Assembly: GCF_001413925.1 (NCBI RefSeq)
Contig: NZ_LBMJ01000001.1
Span: 186,001 to 250,000, forward strand
Direction: 5' to 3'
Length of the DNA stretch: 64,000 nt
Source of the DNA: Nonlabens sp. YIK11
GTDB taxonomy: Bacteria > Bacteroidota > Bacteroidia > Flavobacteriales > Flavobacteriaceae
Shown here: piece by piece, positions 49,983 through 58,276 of the stretch
Layout: every line of letters begins with the position of its first letter
How positions within the stretch are numbered: the stretch's first letter is position 1
Notes under the pieces: model-generated
Databases searched by the model: none
Seen by the model: only the letters and a program-made list of their open reading frames with translations
What the model was told of the DNA's origin: nothing
Position numbers and translations under genes: made by a program

Positions 49983-50828
49983 TTAGTTTCTACCACGACT
50001 TCTACCACGAAAACGCTGCGACATTTCTTCCATCTTTTGTTGGAAAGTGGCATTATATGCTTCCAATTTAATTTCTTCTCCTTTAGTCGCCGGCTCAATA
50101 TCGCTGCGATCTTCTGGGTTCAAAATAATTTTTGTACAAAGCATTGTTGTGTTATTCGCATTTAGCTCGAGAATAAGTCCAGGAAGTCCACCATACTCTG
50201 CAGGACCATGCTGTACTGGAATTTGAGGTGTGAACCACGCCGTTACCGTGGTATTCTCATCCTTTTCAATCATGTCTGTAAGTTTAGTCTCGCCATCTTC
50301 TTCCTTCTTCTTGTTATCGTCACGTCTTCTTCTAAAGGCGCTCATGTCCAATGCATCGTTTTTCTTAACAGCAGTGGCCTTAATGGCAGTATAGTTTCCT
50401 ATCTGGCGTGTCTCTCCAGTAATTTGCCAGTCCAACTGCGGCAAGTCATCCTTGATCAAAAAAGTCTTACCCATCATATCACGCTGCTCTGTGAACGTGT
50501 TGGATGTCATGTCCTTATACTTATCACCACCCATGGAACTTCCCATGAAATTTCCCCAGCCGCCACTTTGACCTGGTGTTGCTAGAGCCACTTCTTCTGT
50601 CCACAAAGATTCACTTCTATTGAATTTTAGGATGAACGTTTTCTCACTTGCCTTTTTGAGGTTTTCCTCGATGCGTTTGCGCTGCTCTGGACTTATGTCT
50701 CTATTGCCTTCGAGAAAGCTTTTGTCTATAGAAGCTTTTGAGAAGTATGTCGCCTCGCCATAGATATCTTGAGCAGTAGACCAAGTAGTCACGGCTATCA
50801 AAGCGACAAAAAGTATGATGTTTTTCAT
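49983..50828 (-). CDS. GLPGLI family protein (1)
   Basis: 281-residue exported protein. Signal peptide (ILFVALIAVTTWSTAQ), a beta-rich body and the family motif in HGPAEYGGLPGLILELNANN. A basic C-terminus (RFRGRSRGRN) and a charged segment (RRRRDDNKKKEEDGE, about 165-180) are visible. GLPGLI proteins are widespread in Bacteroidota and commonly encoded near outer-membrane receptors; no function is established. The neighbouring gene 50994-51884 is a paralogue with the same layout (signal peptide, about 280 residues, motif near two-thirds), so the pair probably arose by duplication. Confidence 0.9.
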   Translation of the reverse strand: MKNIILFVALIAVTTWSTAQDIYGEATYFSKASIDKSFLEGNRDISPEQRKRIEENLKKASEKTFILKFNRSESLWTEEVALATPGQSGGWGNFMGSSMGGDKYKDMTSNTFTEQRDMMGKTFLIKDDLPQLDWQITGETRQIGNYTAIKATAVKKNDALDMSAFRRRRDDNKKKEEDGETKLTDMIEKDENTTVTAWFTPQIPVQHGPAEYGGLPGLILELNANNTTMLCTKIILNPEDRSDIEPATKGEEIKLEAYNATFQQKMEEMSQRFRGRSRGRN

Positions 50829-50993
50829 TTCTATTTTTTTGAGTTAGTAACTTATATGATGGTTAAGTTACAGTTTGCGCTTTATGACTTTAAAAAACAG
50901 ATATGGTTGCAATCGCGTTGATAGTATTAACGTTTTTATAACAATTAAGGTTAGTGATTCCTAGCTGTGAATCTATGGTGAGATAATATAGAA

Positions 50994-51884
50994 CTAGTTG
51001 CTAGTGGTTCTAGTGATAATGAAGCCTTTATTTCCATTTCGCTCCATGCGTTCTTGCATTTTCTTTTCCCTTAACTCGTCAAAATCCTTTTGATTAATTT
51101 TCTTACCAGATTTTGGTTTTTTCATATCAAGATCCTTTTCTGGATTGATCTCAATTTTTGTACATAGCAATACCGTATTAGCTTCTTGCACCTCGAGAAT
51201 TAATCCGGGAAGCCCTTGATATTCTCCTGGACCGTTGCTTATAGGGATTTCTGGAGTGTACCATGCCGTGATCGTTCTGTCTTGCTCAGGAATCATGGCT
51301 AGCAAACTACCTTGCGAGGCCTTTTCCATCTTTTCTTCCTGTTCCTTTTTTTCTTCTTCGGTAAGGACAGGTGTGTAGGTGGCTTTGTAGCAGGTATAGT
51401 TTCCTATTTTTTTAGTTTCATTGACAGGTTGCCATGCATACGATGGTATATCATCAACGATCAGAAACTCTTTTCCCATGATCTCATCTTCCTTATAATA
51501 CTTTTGCTCTTTTAAGTCTTTGTAAACGCTGCTTGTGGATCCATTGTTGACGGTAAAGCTCACGCTTATTTCACCAGCTTTTTTAGGTTTGGCAAGTTCT
51601 ACAACCTTGTTATAAGAAGATTCAGTTGGGGTGATTTCCATTACATATTCCTGCTGATTACCCTTAGACATAGCCTCTCTTAACTTGGCCATGATTTCAG
51701 AGGTTCTGGCGTCTTCGGCTTCATCCTTTGCCTCCTTTTGCTTATCCTCATCATCCTTAAGGTCAATTTTAGTTTGAACGATGTAATGTGCGATGGCCTT
51801 GAAGTTTTCTTGGGCTTGTAATGTATTCGCTTTCGCGAAAGCGATACAAACAACAATCAACGCGGTCCATTTAAAATTCTTCAT
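50994..51884 (-). CDS. GLPGLI family protein (2)
   Basis: 296-residue exported paralogue of the preceding protein. The family motif is in NGPGEYQGLPGLILEVQEAN; a charged lysine/glutamate-rich region (EEEKKEQEEKMEKASQG) occupies the middle, and an acidic stretch follows the signal peptide (KDDEDKQKEAKDEAEDA). Remarkably, part of the signal peptide is encoded by a perfect 16-bp palindrome (51828-51843): A15-F-A-K-A19 falls at the end of the hydrophobic core. The array of GTTAAC boxes (51930-51969) lies directly upstream of a CATCTTTG -7-like sequence, so this gene is the likely main target of the divergent regulator. Confidence 0.9.
   Translation of the reverse strand: MKNFKWTALIVVCIAFAKANTLQAQENFKAIAHYIVQTKIDLKDDEDKQKEAKDEAEDARTSEIMAKLREAMSKGNQQEYVMEITPTESSYNKVVELAKPKKAGEISVSFTVNNGSTSSVYKDLKEQKYYKEDEIMGKEFLIVDDIPSYAWQPVNETKKIGNYTCYKATYTPVLTEEEKKEQEEKMEKASQGSLLAMIPEQDRTITAWYTPEIPISNGPGEYQGLPGLILEVQEANTVLLCTKIEINPEKDLDMKKPKSGKKINQKDFDELREKKMQERMERNGNKGFIITRTTSN
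51828..51843. repeat. 16-bp palindrome, copy 13 (inside signal peptide of GLPGLI protein 2)
   Basis: Perfect core read on the minus strand as GCT TTC GCG AAA GCG, encoding AFAKA at residues 15-19. Confidence 0.97.
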
Positions 51885-51909
51885 GATATATTGGTTTTGT
51901 AATTCTTTC

Positions 51910-51917
51910 CAAAGATG
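51910..51917 (-). promoter_or_regulatory. -7-like box CATCTTTG, GLPGLI gene 2
   Basis: Minus-strand CATCTTTG is one base from TAnnTTTG and lies 26 bases upstream of the ATG at 51884. Imperfect boxes are expected at activated promoters; the GTTAAC array begins 13 bases further upstream. Confidence 0.4.
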
Positions 51918-51929
51918 CCAAGATTGTGC

Positions 51930-51969
51930 GTTGAACTAGGTTAACGAGCGTTAACTAGTGTTAACCGGC
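51930..51969. promoter_or_regulatory. Array of GTTAAC boxes at 10-bp steps (likely regulator operator)
   Basis: GTTAAC occurs at 51940, 51950 and 51960, exactly 10 bp apart; unit 1 (GTTGAAC at 51930) is a degenerate fourth. One helical turn spacing places all boxes on one face of DNA, as for OmpR-family response regulators that bind direct repeats. It lies between GLPGLI gene 2 (minus) and the sensor kinase gene (plus), whose partner is an OmpR-type regulator. Confidence 0.6.
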
Positions 51970-52004
51970 TTTCCTGTAATGTTTTAAATGAGCACCTTTA
52001 CCTT

Positions 52005-53576
52005 ATGAATCATCATAAATATAGATTTTTATTAGTGCTGATAAGCGCCGTGATCCTAATAACTCTAGGTATCCAATCCTATTGGGTATTCAAAAATTAT
52101 AAGGAAAGTGAGCGTCAACTAGAACGTGATATTAGAACGTCATTTGACTTGAGCGTTGAGGATTACTACACTACCAGCGCCAAAAGAAATACCCTTAGTT
52201 TTTTTAACGAGGCCAATGAAAAATGGAGTGAAAGTGAGTTTGACTCGCTGCTGGGCAACATTACCACTTTTGCAAAAAAGGCGAAGTCTTCAAAAAAGAA
52301 CAATGTGAAAATTGACAGTATCATTCCCTCGCAAAAAGGAAATGACCGGTTGTCAAAAACTCCTGCTGAAAATAACATCAAGGCGATTACCGTATTTAAA
52401 GGTCTTGATGCAGATACTGCAGTCTACAAAAAGAATGAGGATCTAAATTTGACCAGGTTCTTTAAGTCAAAATCCAATGGTGACTCAACCTCAAACGCTA
52501 AGGTCACCAACATGAGTTTTACAGACGACTCTGAAGGCCAACTTTCTGGGCAATTAAAAGAGGTGTCTGACAAGATCATATTTTCTTTCACCACTAATGT
52601 ATTAGATCTTGAATCGCTGGACTCCTTGATGAGCGAGTCGCTCGAAAAAAATAATATCGACATTGATTATGGTTTCAAATACAATGATGGTGAAGATGAT
52701 TTTGAGGTAGGAAATATTGCAGGTTCACAGATTATGGACAGCAAGAGCCCACAACTATATAAGAATACCAATCTCAAATTGATATATCAAGGACAAGAGG
52801 CTACTCTATTCAAGCGCAACCTGGTGAGTATTTTGCTTTCCTTCATTTTGGTTTGTGGGATCATACTCTGCCTATTTTACCTATTATTCATTATTAAGAA
52901 ACAAAAACAATTAAGCCTGATCAAAAATGATTTAATATCCAACATTACCCATGAGTTTAAAACGCCTATTGCCACGGCGAGCGCTGCCCTAGAAGGCGTA
53001 CAGAATTTTACAGTCACTGGAGATACAGAAAAATCCAACCGATACCTGAACGTTGGGCGTGAGCAATTAGGGAAACTTAACCTTATGGTGGAGAAACTCT
53101 TGGAAACTGCCATGATTGACAACGAGCGACTGTCCCTTCAAAAAACGAGATTTGACCTCAAGATGTTATTGGAAGAGTCTGTCAAGCGTTTCCAGTCGCA
53201 AACTCAAAAGAATATCAAATTTGAAAGTGACACAACCCAAATAGATTTTTATGGAGACGAGTTCCATATGGAGAATGCCATCAACAACTTATTGGACAAC
53301 GCCATTAAATACGGTGGAAATAACATTACCGCCACCATATCTAAGAAAGGGCAATCCCTTATTACAAAAATCATTGATGATGGCACACAACTCAACAACA
53401 GAAATGCCAAGAATCTTTTTGAAAAATTCTACCGCGTGACAGATGGCAATAAGCATCATACTAAAGGTCACGGTATAGGTTTGTTTTACACTAAAGCCAT
53501 CATAGAGAAACACAACGGAACTATAAATCTAACCCTCAAGCCTACTACTTTCACCATAGAATTACCGCATGAATAG
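52005..53576 (+). CDS. Membrane sensor histidine kinase
   Basis: 523-residue two-helix membrane kinase: TM1 about 9-29, a periplasmic sensor region of about 240 residues (30-271) rich in charged residues, TM2 about 272-296, then HisKA with H316 in ISNITHEFKTPIATASAALE, N box AINNLLDNAIKYGG, G1 (IIDDGTQ) and G2 (KGHGIGLFYTKAIIEKHNG). It is the BaeS/VicK-like layout common in this phylum. The periplasmic domain has no recognisable fold and is well placed to sense the state of the outer-membrane/GLPGLI module. The stop overlaps the regulator start by eight bases. Confidence 0.95.
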   Translation: MNHHKYRFLLVLISAVILITLGIQSYWVFKNYKESERQLERDIRTSFDLSVEDYYTTSAKRNTLSFFNEANEKWSESEFDSLLGNITTFAKKAKSSKKNNVKIDSIIPSQKGNDRLSKTPAENNIKAITVFKGLDADTAVYKKNEDLNLTRFFKSKSNGDSTSNAKVTNMSFTDDSEGQLSGQLKEVSDKIIFSFTTNVLDLESLDSLMSESLEKNNIDIDYGFKYNDGEDDFEVGNIAGSQIMDSKSPQLYKNTNLKLIYQGQEATLFKRNLVSILLSFILVCGIILCLFYLLFIIKKQKQLSLIKNDLISNITHEFKTPIATASAALEGVQNFTVTGDTEKSNRYLNVGREQLGKLNLMVEKLLETAMIDNERLSLQKTRFDLKMLLEESVKRFQSQTQKNIKFESDTTQIDFYGDEFHMENAINNLLDNAIKYGGNNITATISKKGQSLITKIIDDGTQLNNRNAKNLFEKFYRVTDGNKHHTKGHGIGLFYTKAIIEKHNGTINLTLKPTTFTIELPHE

Positions 53577-54258
53577 TTCAAAAATCAAAATCCTTCTCGC
53601 TGAAGATGAGCCCTCACTCGCCATGATTGTCAAGGAAAGTCTCGAAACCAGAGATTTTGACGTCACTCTTTGTGAAGATGGTCAGAAAGCCTACGACTCC
53701 TTTTTAGGCAATGATTTTGATCTATTAGTACTGGACGTTATGATGCCCTTAATGGATGGTTTTGAACTTGCGACCAAAATCAGAAAAAACAACCCGTCGA
53801 TCCCTATCGTTTTTCTAACGGCCAAGGCACAGACAGAAGATGTCCTGAAAGGTTTTCATGTAGGAGGTAATGATTATTTGAAAAAACCATTTTCTATGGA
53901 AGAATTGATTGTACGCATTCACAATCTTCTGGAACGTAAAAATGTACAGCAATCAGCTGATACATTTAGTATAGGCAGGTATCTTTTCAACTTTCCGCAG
54001 CAAAAATTAAGTTTTGAAGAGAACGAACCCGTGAAGCTTACACATAGGGAATCCCACTTGCTCTATCACCTTATACAGAATAAAAACAAGGTACTGGATC
54101 GCAGTTATATCTTACAAAAGCTTTGGGGCAGTGACGATTTTTTTACCGGCCGCAGTATGGATGTCTTTATCACAAAGTTGCGCAAGAAGCTTGCTAAAGA
54201 TGAAGCTTTGGAAATCGTGAACGTTAGAGGTTATGGTTACAAATTGCTGTGCCCATAG
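53569..54258 (+). CDS. OmpR/PhoB-family response regulator
   Basis: 229 residues. Receiver domain (1-120) with acidic pocket EDE at 12-14, phosphoacceptor D56 in LLVLDVMMP, and the lysine in NDYLKKPFS. Winged-helix DNA-binding domain (about 135-228) with the recognition region SYILQKLWGSDDFFTGRSMDVFITKLRKKL and the C-terminal wing VNVRGYGYKL. Its start overlaps the kinase stop by eight bases. The direct repeats at 51930-51969 fit the tandem binding mode of this family; whether this protein binds them is inference. Confidence 0.96.
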   Translation: MNSSKIKILLAEDEPSLAMIVKESLETRDFDVTLCEDGQKAYDSFLGNDFDLLVLDVMMPLMDGFELATKIRKNNPSIPIVFLTAKAQTEDVLKGFHVGGNDYLKKPFSMEELIVRIHNLLERKNVQQSADTFSIGRYLFNFPQQKLSFEENEPVKLTHRESHLLYHLIQNKNKVLDRSYILQKLWGSDDFFTGRSMDVFITKLRKKLAKDEALEIVNVRGYGYKLLCP

Positions 54259-54293
54259 ATATAAGCTACTTATATGATGATTGTTTCATAGTT

Positions 54294-54309
54294 CGCTTTC
54301 GCGAAAGCG
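54294..54309. repeat. 16-bp palindrome, copy 14 (convergent gene ends)
   Basis: Perfect core in TTCGCTTTCGCGAAAGCGAA, in the 83 bases between the convergent regulator and DUF427 genes. No other terminator is visible there. Confidence 0.95.
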
Positions 54310-54341
54310 AATAAGTTAAAATCAAGTACTGAACTCCTGCT

Positions 54342-54623
54342 CTATTTAGTAACCTCAACACCTTTCCAAAACGCCACATGTCCCTCAATTTCCTTGGCGG
54401 CCATTTTAGGGTCTGGATAATACCATGCGGCATCTTTATTGGTTTTATCCTCAACCTCTAATGAATAATAGCTGGCAGTGCCTTTCCAGGGACAAGAGGT
54501 AGTTTTATCGCTGGGTTTGAAGAACTCTTGTTTTAATGAAGATTTTGGGAAATAGTGGTTGTTCTCGACCACTACGGTTGTATCACTTTCTGCTATAACC
54601 TTGTTGTTCCAGATCGCTTTCAT
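54342..54623 (-). CDS. DUF427 domain protein
   Basis: 93-residue DUF427 protein: MKAIWNNKVIAESDTTVVVE, NHYFPKSSL, SCPWKGTASYYSLEV and the ending KEIEGHVAFWKGVEV match the family pattern (CPWKG and the terminal VAFW). The family is small, soluble and uncharacterised. Monocistronic, convergent with the regulator gene. Confidence 0.92.
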   Translation of the reverse strand: MKAIWNNKVIAESDTTVVVENNHYFPKSSLKQEFFKPSDKTTSCPWKGTASYYSLEVEDKTNKDAAWYYPDPKMAAKEIEGHVAFWKGVEVTK

Positions 54624-54784
54624 ATTATTCCTTTTCTACTAAATTAACATCTAGAGTACGGTTCTAGCATTGATTTGTAAATCATTTAAAGAAATCAATG
54701 CAGTTTGTCGAAAACACCTACATCAATGTTAAGGATTTATTAATAATTATTTTACATTGTCGGTTCATTATAAATCTAATCTCA

Positions 54785-55804
54785 ATGAAGAAAATTATTT
54801 TATCCCTGTTTGCTACGGCGCTCCTTATCGCTTGTAGTGAAAACACAGACGTTCAAGAAGAAGTCTTGATCAACAATGACGGTGTGCAGACCGCAGAATT
54901 GCGCAAGTGTTTTGCCTCAGAAAACTTTGATAAAATGATGCTCAATCCAGAGTATCAAAAAAACGTTCAATTAATTGAAGATCAAACCCAATCATATATA
55001 GCAGATATGGAATTGCAGGCCAAAAAAGGTAAGCCAGGTGGCAAACCAAGTGGCGGTGGCGGTACTCCAGTCGGTGATAATCTAGGTGTTGTCAATATAC
55101 CAGTCTTGGTACACGTGATCTATAGCAACAACGCTGAGAATATAAGCGATGCTCAAATCAATTCACAAATTGCCGTGTTAAACCAAGACTTTAGAAAGTC
55201 AAATTCTGACGTGAATCAAGTTCCTTCTCAATTTGCTGATCTAGCTGCAGATTCTGAAGTAACCTTTACACTTGCAGGAGTTACAAGAAAAGCGTCTTCA
55301 AGAACTTCTTGGGGAACAAATAATGCTATGAAGAGTTCTGCAAATGGTGGTGTTGACGTTGTTGATCCAGCCAATTACTTAAATATCTGGGTATGTAACA
55401 TAGGTGGTGGCATTTTAGGATATGCACAATTTCCTGGTGGATCTGCAGCTACTGACGGTGTGGTAATCTCTCCACAGTATTTCGGAAACACTGGTAGTGT
55501 ATCGGCTCCATTTGATCAAGGTCGTACTGCTACTCATGAAGTAGGTCATTATTTGAACCTACGCCACATTTGGGGTGATGGAAGATGTAACCGCGATGAT
55601 TTTGTTAGCGACACGCCAACATCTGACAGAGCAAATTACGGCTGTCCTACATATCCTACAACCAATTGTAGAAGTGCAGACATGACGATGAACTACATGG
55701 ATTATACAAACGATGCTTGCATGTATATGTTTAGTTCAGGTCAAAAAGCGAGAATGAGAGCGCTATTTGCCGCTGGTGGTGCGAGAGAATCACTTATTAA
55801 ATAA
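54785..55804 (+). CDS. M43-type (cytophagalysin/pappalysin) zinc metalloprotease lipoprotein
   Basis: 339-residue secreted protease. Signal peptide with lipobox LLIAC (C17), a pro-region (about 20-105) including a glycine/lysine-rich linker (KKGKPGGKPSGGGG), then the catalytic domain. Zinc ligands: HEVGH at 251-255 and H261 in NLRHIWGD; the usual glycine of the HExxHxxGxxH motif is asparagine here (HEVGHYLNLRH). The Met-turn region is TMNYMDYTND. Cysteines around 268-312 are placed as in the family. No type IX sorting domain follows, so it should stay as a lipid-anchored enzyme. The start at 54785 is set by the signal peptide; the upstream extension is not signal-like. Terminator follows. Confidence 0.88.
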   Translation: MKKIILSLFATALLIACSENTDVQEEVLINNDGVQTAELRKCFASENFDKMMLNPEYQKNVQLIEDQTQSYIADMELQAKKGKPGGKPSGGGGTPVGDNLGVVNIPVLVHVIYSNNAENISDAQINSQIAVLNQDFRKSNSDVNQVPSQFADLAADSEVTFTLAGVTRKASSRTSWGTNNAMKSSANGGVDVVDPANYLNIWVCNIGGGILGYAQFPGGSAATDGVVISPQYFGNTGSVSAPFDQGRTATHEVGHYLNLRHIWGDGRCNRDDFVSDTPTSDRANYGCPTYPTTNCRSADMTMNYMDYTNDACMYMFSSGQKARMRALFAAGGARESLIK

Positions 55805-55825
55805 AATGAAATACCACTAAATATA

Positions 55826-55856
55826 AAACCCGAGCCATAAGCTCGGGTTTTTTTAT
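55826..55856 (+). terminator. Intrinsic terminator after the metalloprotease gene
   Basis: AAACCCGAGC (55826-55835) pairs perfectly with GCTCGGGTTT (55841-55850), five-base loop, followed by TTTTT. Confidence 0.92.
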
Positions 55857-55982
55857 AATAAAAATGAATTAATAGATGCTTCATGCAAAGTTTAGAACTA
55901 AACCAGAGAATTTTTTCAATATTAAAAGATCCTAAACAAAAAGCTTCTACTTATCAAATAAGTAAAGAATGAGCTCCTCAAA

Positions 55983-57149
55983 TTAAGGCATTCCGCAAAG
56001 GACACCACCATTACGGCTGCTACCTGCGATCACTTCAAAATCTCCAAAAATTGCACCTGGGCCAATTGGTTGAGAGCAGCTGGTGTGAATTTCTTCTACC
56101 CTACGACCATCAACCATAATATATACCTTGCTAGATAATGTTTGCTGGTTATCTTGACCTATCAATTGAATCACATCTCCTGGATCCACAGACTGATTGA
56201 ATATTTCTCCTCCACGCTGTTGTTCCACTTTAACGTCTACCGTTTGTGAACCATTGTACACTAAGCTTAAAGAGGTAACCTTTCCATCACAAGTATTGCA
56301 AGGCTCTGGTATGTCTGACTCGTCTAGGTCACAAAGTGGACCTCCATTTCTGCTTTCTCCAGCTACAATAATAAAGTCAGAAACCGCATAGCCTATCCCG
56401 ATTGGAATACTACAACTGGTATGTATTTTGGCCACCTGAGCGCCGTCGATAGACATATATATTTCTGTGCTAAGAGTTCCTTTCCTATCCGTACCATCAA
56501 TAGAGAACTGTTCTTGTGGACTTACTACTCTGTCAAAAACAATTCCACCTCTTTTTTGTTCAACGGTAATTCTAGCACTTTCAGTTCCCTCATATATAAA
56601 AGATAATGCTGTTACTTTTCCATCACAAGGACCACAAGGTATCGGCGGGTTATTCAACCCTATATTTCCTGCTGCGATGATGGTAGACATATCATCCATA
56701 CTATAGTGTGGACCTACATAATACTCATGATTCTCTGTTAAATCATAGTAGTCAGTAGAAGTGCCATCATCCTTTTTATCGAAAAAAGTTCTTCCTATTC
56801 CAGTATCTCCATCTATGGGGTTTAGAGTAATAACTCGATCACCATTATTCCCAAAAAGGCCTTCGTGAATATGGACTGGATGCATGATTCCTGGTATCGT
56901 ATTTTCTAGCTTCATGAAAGATTCCACTCCCATGATACCGGCATCTCGAATAGTTATAATACCTTGTATACCTTGTACATCGGCCTCAATGAGCTTATAG
57001 GTTACTTGATCAGCACTTTGCGGTACTACGGTAAAAAGTTGCTGAGCATTTTCTGGCGCAGTAATATCGATTCGATTTTCAAGTGAATCATCACATGAGG
57101 CTAGTAAAACCACCAATGCAGTCAATACTAGATATTTGAATTTGTTCAT
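55983..57149 (-). CDS. Lipoprotein with CHRD-like region and two tandem unknown domains
   Basis: 388 residues. Lipobox LLASC (C19). An N-terminal region (about 37-165) resembles CHRD-type domains (HPVHIHEGLFGNNGDR, then DGDTGIGRTFF). It is followed by two clear tandem copies of a roughly 102-residue module: residues 172-273 (CGPCDGKVTALSFIYEG ... SRNGGPLC) and 284-385 (CNTCDGKVTSLSLVYNG ... SRNGGVLC). Each begins CxxCDGKV, contains VEQxRGGxxF and IHTSCSxPIG, and ends NGGxLC, so four conserved cysteines per copy suggest disulfides. I do not know a function; similar single modules are found in exported proteins of this group. Confidence 0.8.
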   Translation of the reverse strand: MNKFKYLVLTALVVLLASCDDSLENRIDITAPENAQQLFTVVPQSADQVTYKLIEADVQGIQGIITIRDAGIMGVESFMKLENTIPGIMHPVHIHEGLFGNNGDRVITLNPIDGDTGIGRTFFDKKDDGTSTDYYDLTENHEYYVGPHYSMDDMSTIIAAGNIGLNNPPIPCGPCDGKVTALSFIYEGTESARITVEQKRGGIVFDRVVSPQEQFSIDGTDRKGTLSTEIYMSIDGAQVAKIHTSCSIPIGIGYAVSDFIIVAGESRNGGPLCDLDESDIPEPCNTCDGKVTSLSLVYNGSQTVDVKVEQQRGGEIFNQSVDPGDVIQLIGQDNQQTLSSKVYIMVDGRRVEEIHTSCSQPIGPGAIFGDFEVIAGSSRNGGVLCGMP

Positions 57150-57313
57150 AATGGGAAGTGCTATGTTTAAGAAATAAAGTTAGGTTAAGCCATCGCCAAC
57201 AAATTACCTTTTCGTCATATAGCTAATATATTAGACCAAAAATTATTTGTGTTAAACGAATGCCAACAGAACCTTGAAATTCTAAATAAGAAACGCGAAA
57301 TTATAAAGCTCTA

Positions 57314-58276
57314 TTACCTAACCTTAAAAAGGTAATCTTTAAAAAACTCTCGATCATCCTCATAAAACTGGACGATTTCTAAACCTGCCTTCTGCGCAAG
57401 CCACTCCACGATGTCATCATCATATTTTTGAGAAATTTCGGTATGAATGGTTTCCCATTTCTTAAACTCAACTTGTAGGTTTAAATGCCTTACGTCAACC
57501 GTACAAGGTTCCGTGGCGAGTAGATAGCTCTTTGCCGTTCCTGTCTGTGGATCGTATGCTTCCCAATGTTCAAAAACATCTACTGGAAAATTAGCCTGCA
57601 TTTCTTTATTGATTCGGTGCAAAAGATTTCTATTGAACTCTTGCGTGATCCCTTGGGAATCGGCATAAGCATTTTGAATAGTTAACGGATCTTTCTTTTG
57701 ATCAAACCCCATAAACAAGACATCTTTATCGCTCATGATTTCTTCTAGCTTACTTAAAAAATCAATAGCTTCTGGATGTTGAAGATTTCCTATGTTAGAT
57801 CCTAGTACAAAAATCGCTTTGGGTCTTTTATTGTACTGGGCAAGTTCTTCCAGCACCTTAAAATAAGTTCCTTGCTCACCTTGTACATCGAGGTTGGGAA
57901 ACACTTGCAATAAATCCTGTGCCAACTGATCAATTGCATTTTGGCTTATATCGATGGGTTTATATGTAAAATCAGTTTGATGATCACACAATTCCTTGAG
58001 CAACACTTTTGTTTTTTTTCCATCACCAGCACCCAACTCAATCAAATCAAAACCACCATCAATGGTTAATAGTTTACGTAAATCTGTTTTATAGGTATCT
58101 ATAATATTATACTCGGCTCCTGTGAGATAGTATTCTGGTAACTCCATGATTTGTTGAAATAGACGGTCGCCTTTATCATCATAGATATATTTAGAACTCA
58201 AGTATTTAGGAGATGAAGTCAGTCCTTTTTTGACATGGACTTCAAATTCCTTTTGAAAGGTCTCTTTTTTAGTCAT
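57314..58276 (-). CDS. egtD: L-histidine N-alpha-methyltransferase (ergothioneine synthesis)
   Basis: 320-residue SAM-dependent enzyme trimethylating histidine to hercynine. Marks: KYIYDDKGDRLFQQIMELPEYYLTG-type N-terminus (YDDKGDRLFQQIMELPEYY), the SAM loop LIELGAGDGKKTKVLL, VLGSNIGNLQHPEA, and FMGFDQKKDP. The start at 58276 overlaps the egtB stop as ATGA; the longer frame (to 58312) lies inside egtB and is not family-like. With egtB this covers two steps of ergothioneine synthesis. No egtC or egtE is in the window. Confidence 0.95.
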   Translation of the reverse strand: MTKKETFQKEFEVHVKKGLTSSPKYLSSKYIYDDKGDRLFQQIMELPEYYLTGAEYNIIDTYKTDLRKLLTIDGGFDLIELGAGDGKKTKVLLKELCDHQTDFTYKPIDISQNAIDQLAQDLLQVFPNLDVQGEQGTYFKVLEELAQYNKRPKAIFVLGSNIGNLQHPEAIDFLSKLEEIMSDKDVLFMGFDQKKDPLTIQNAYADSQGITQEFNRNLLHRINKEMQANFPVDVFEHWEAYDPQTGTAKSYLLATEPCTVDVRHLNLQVEFKKWETIHTEISQKYDDDIVEWLAQKAGLEIVQFYEDDREFFKDYLFKVR

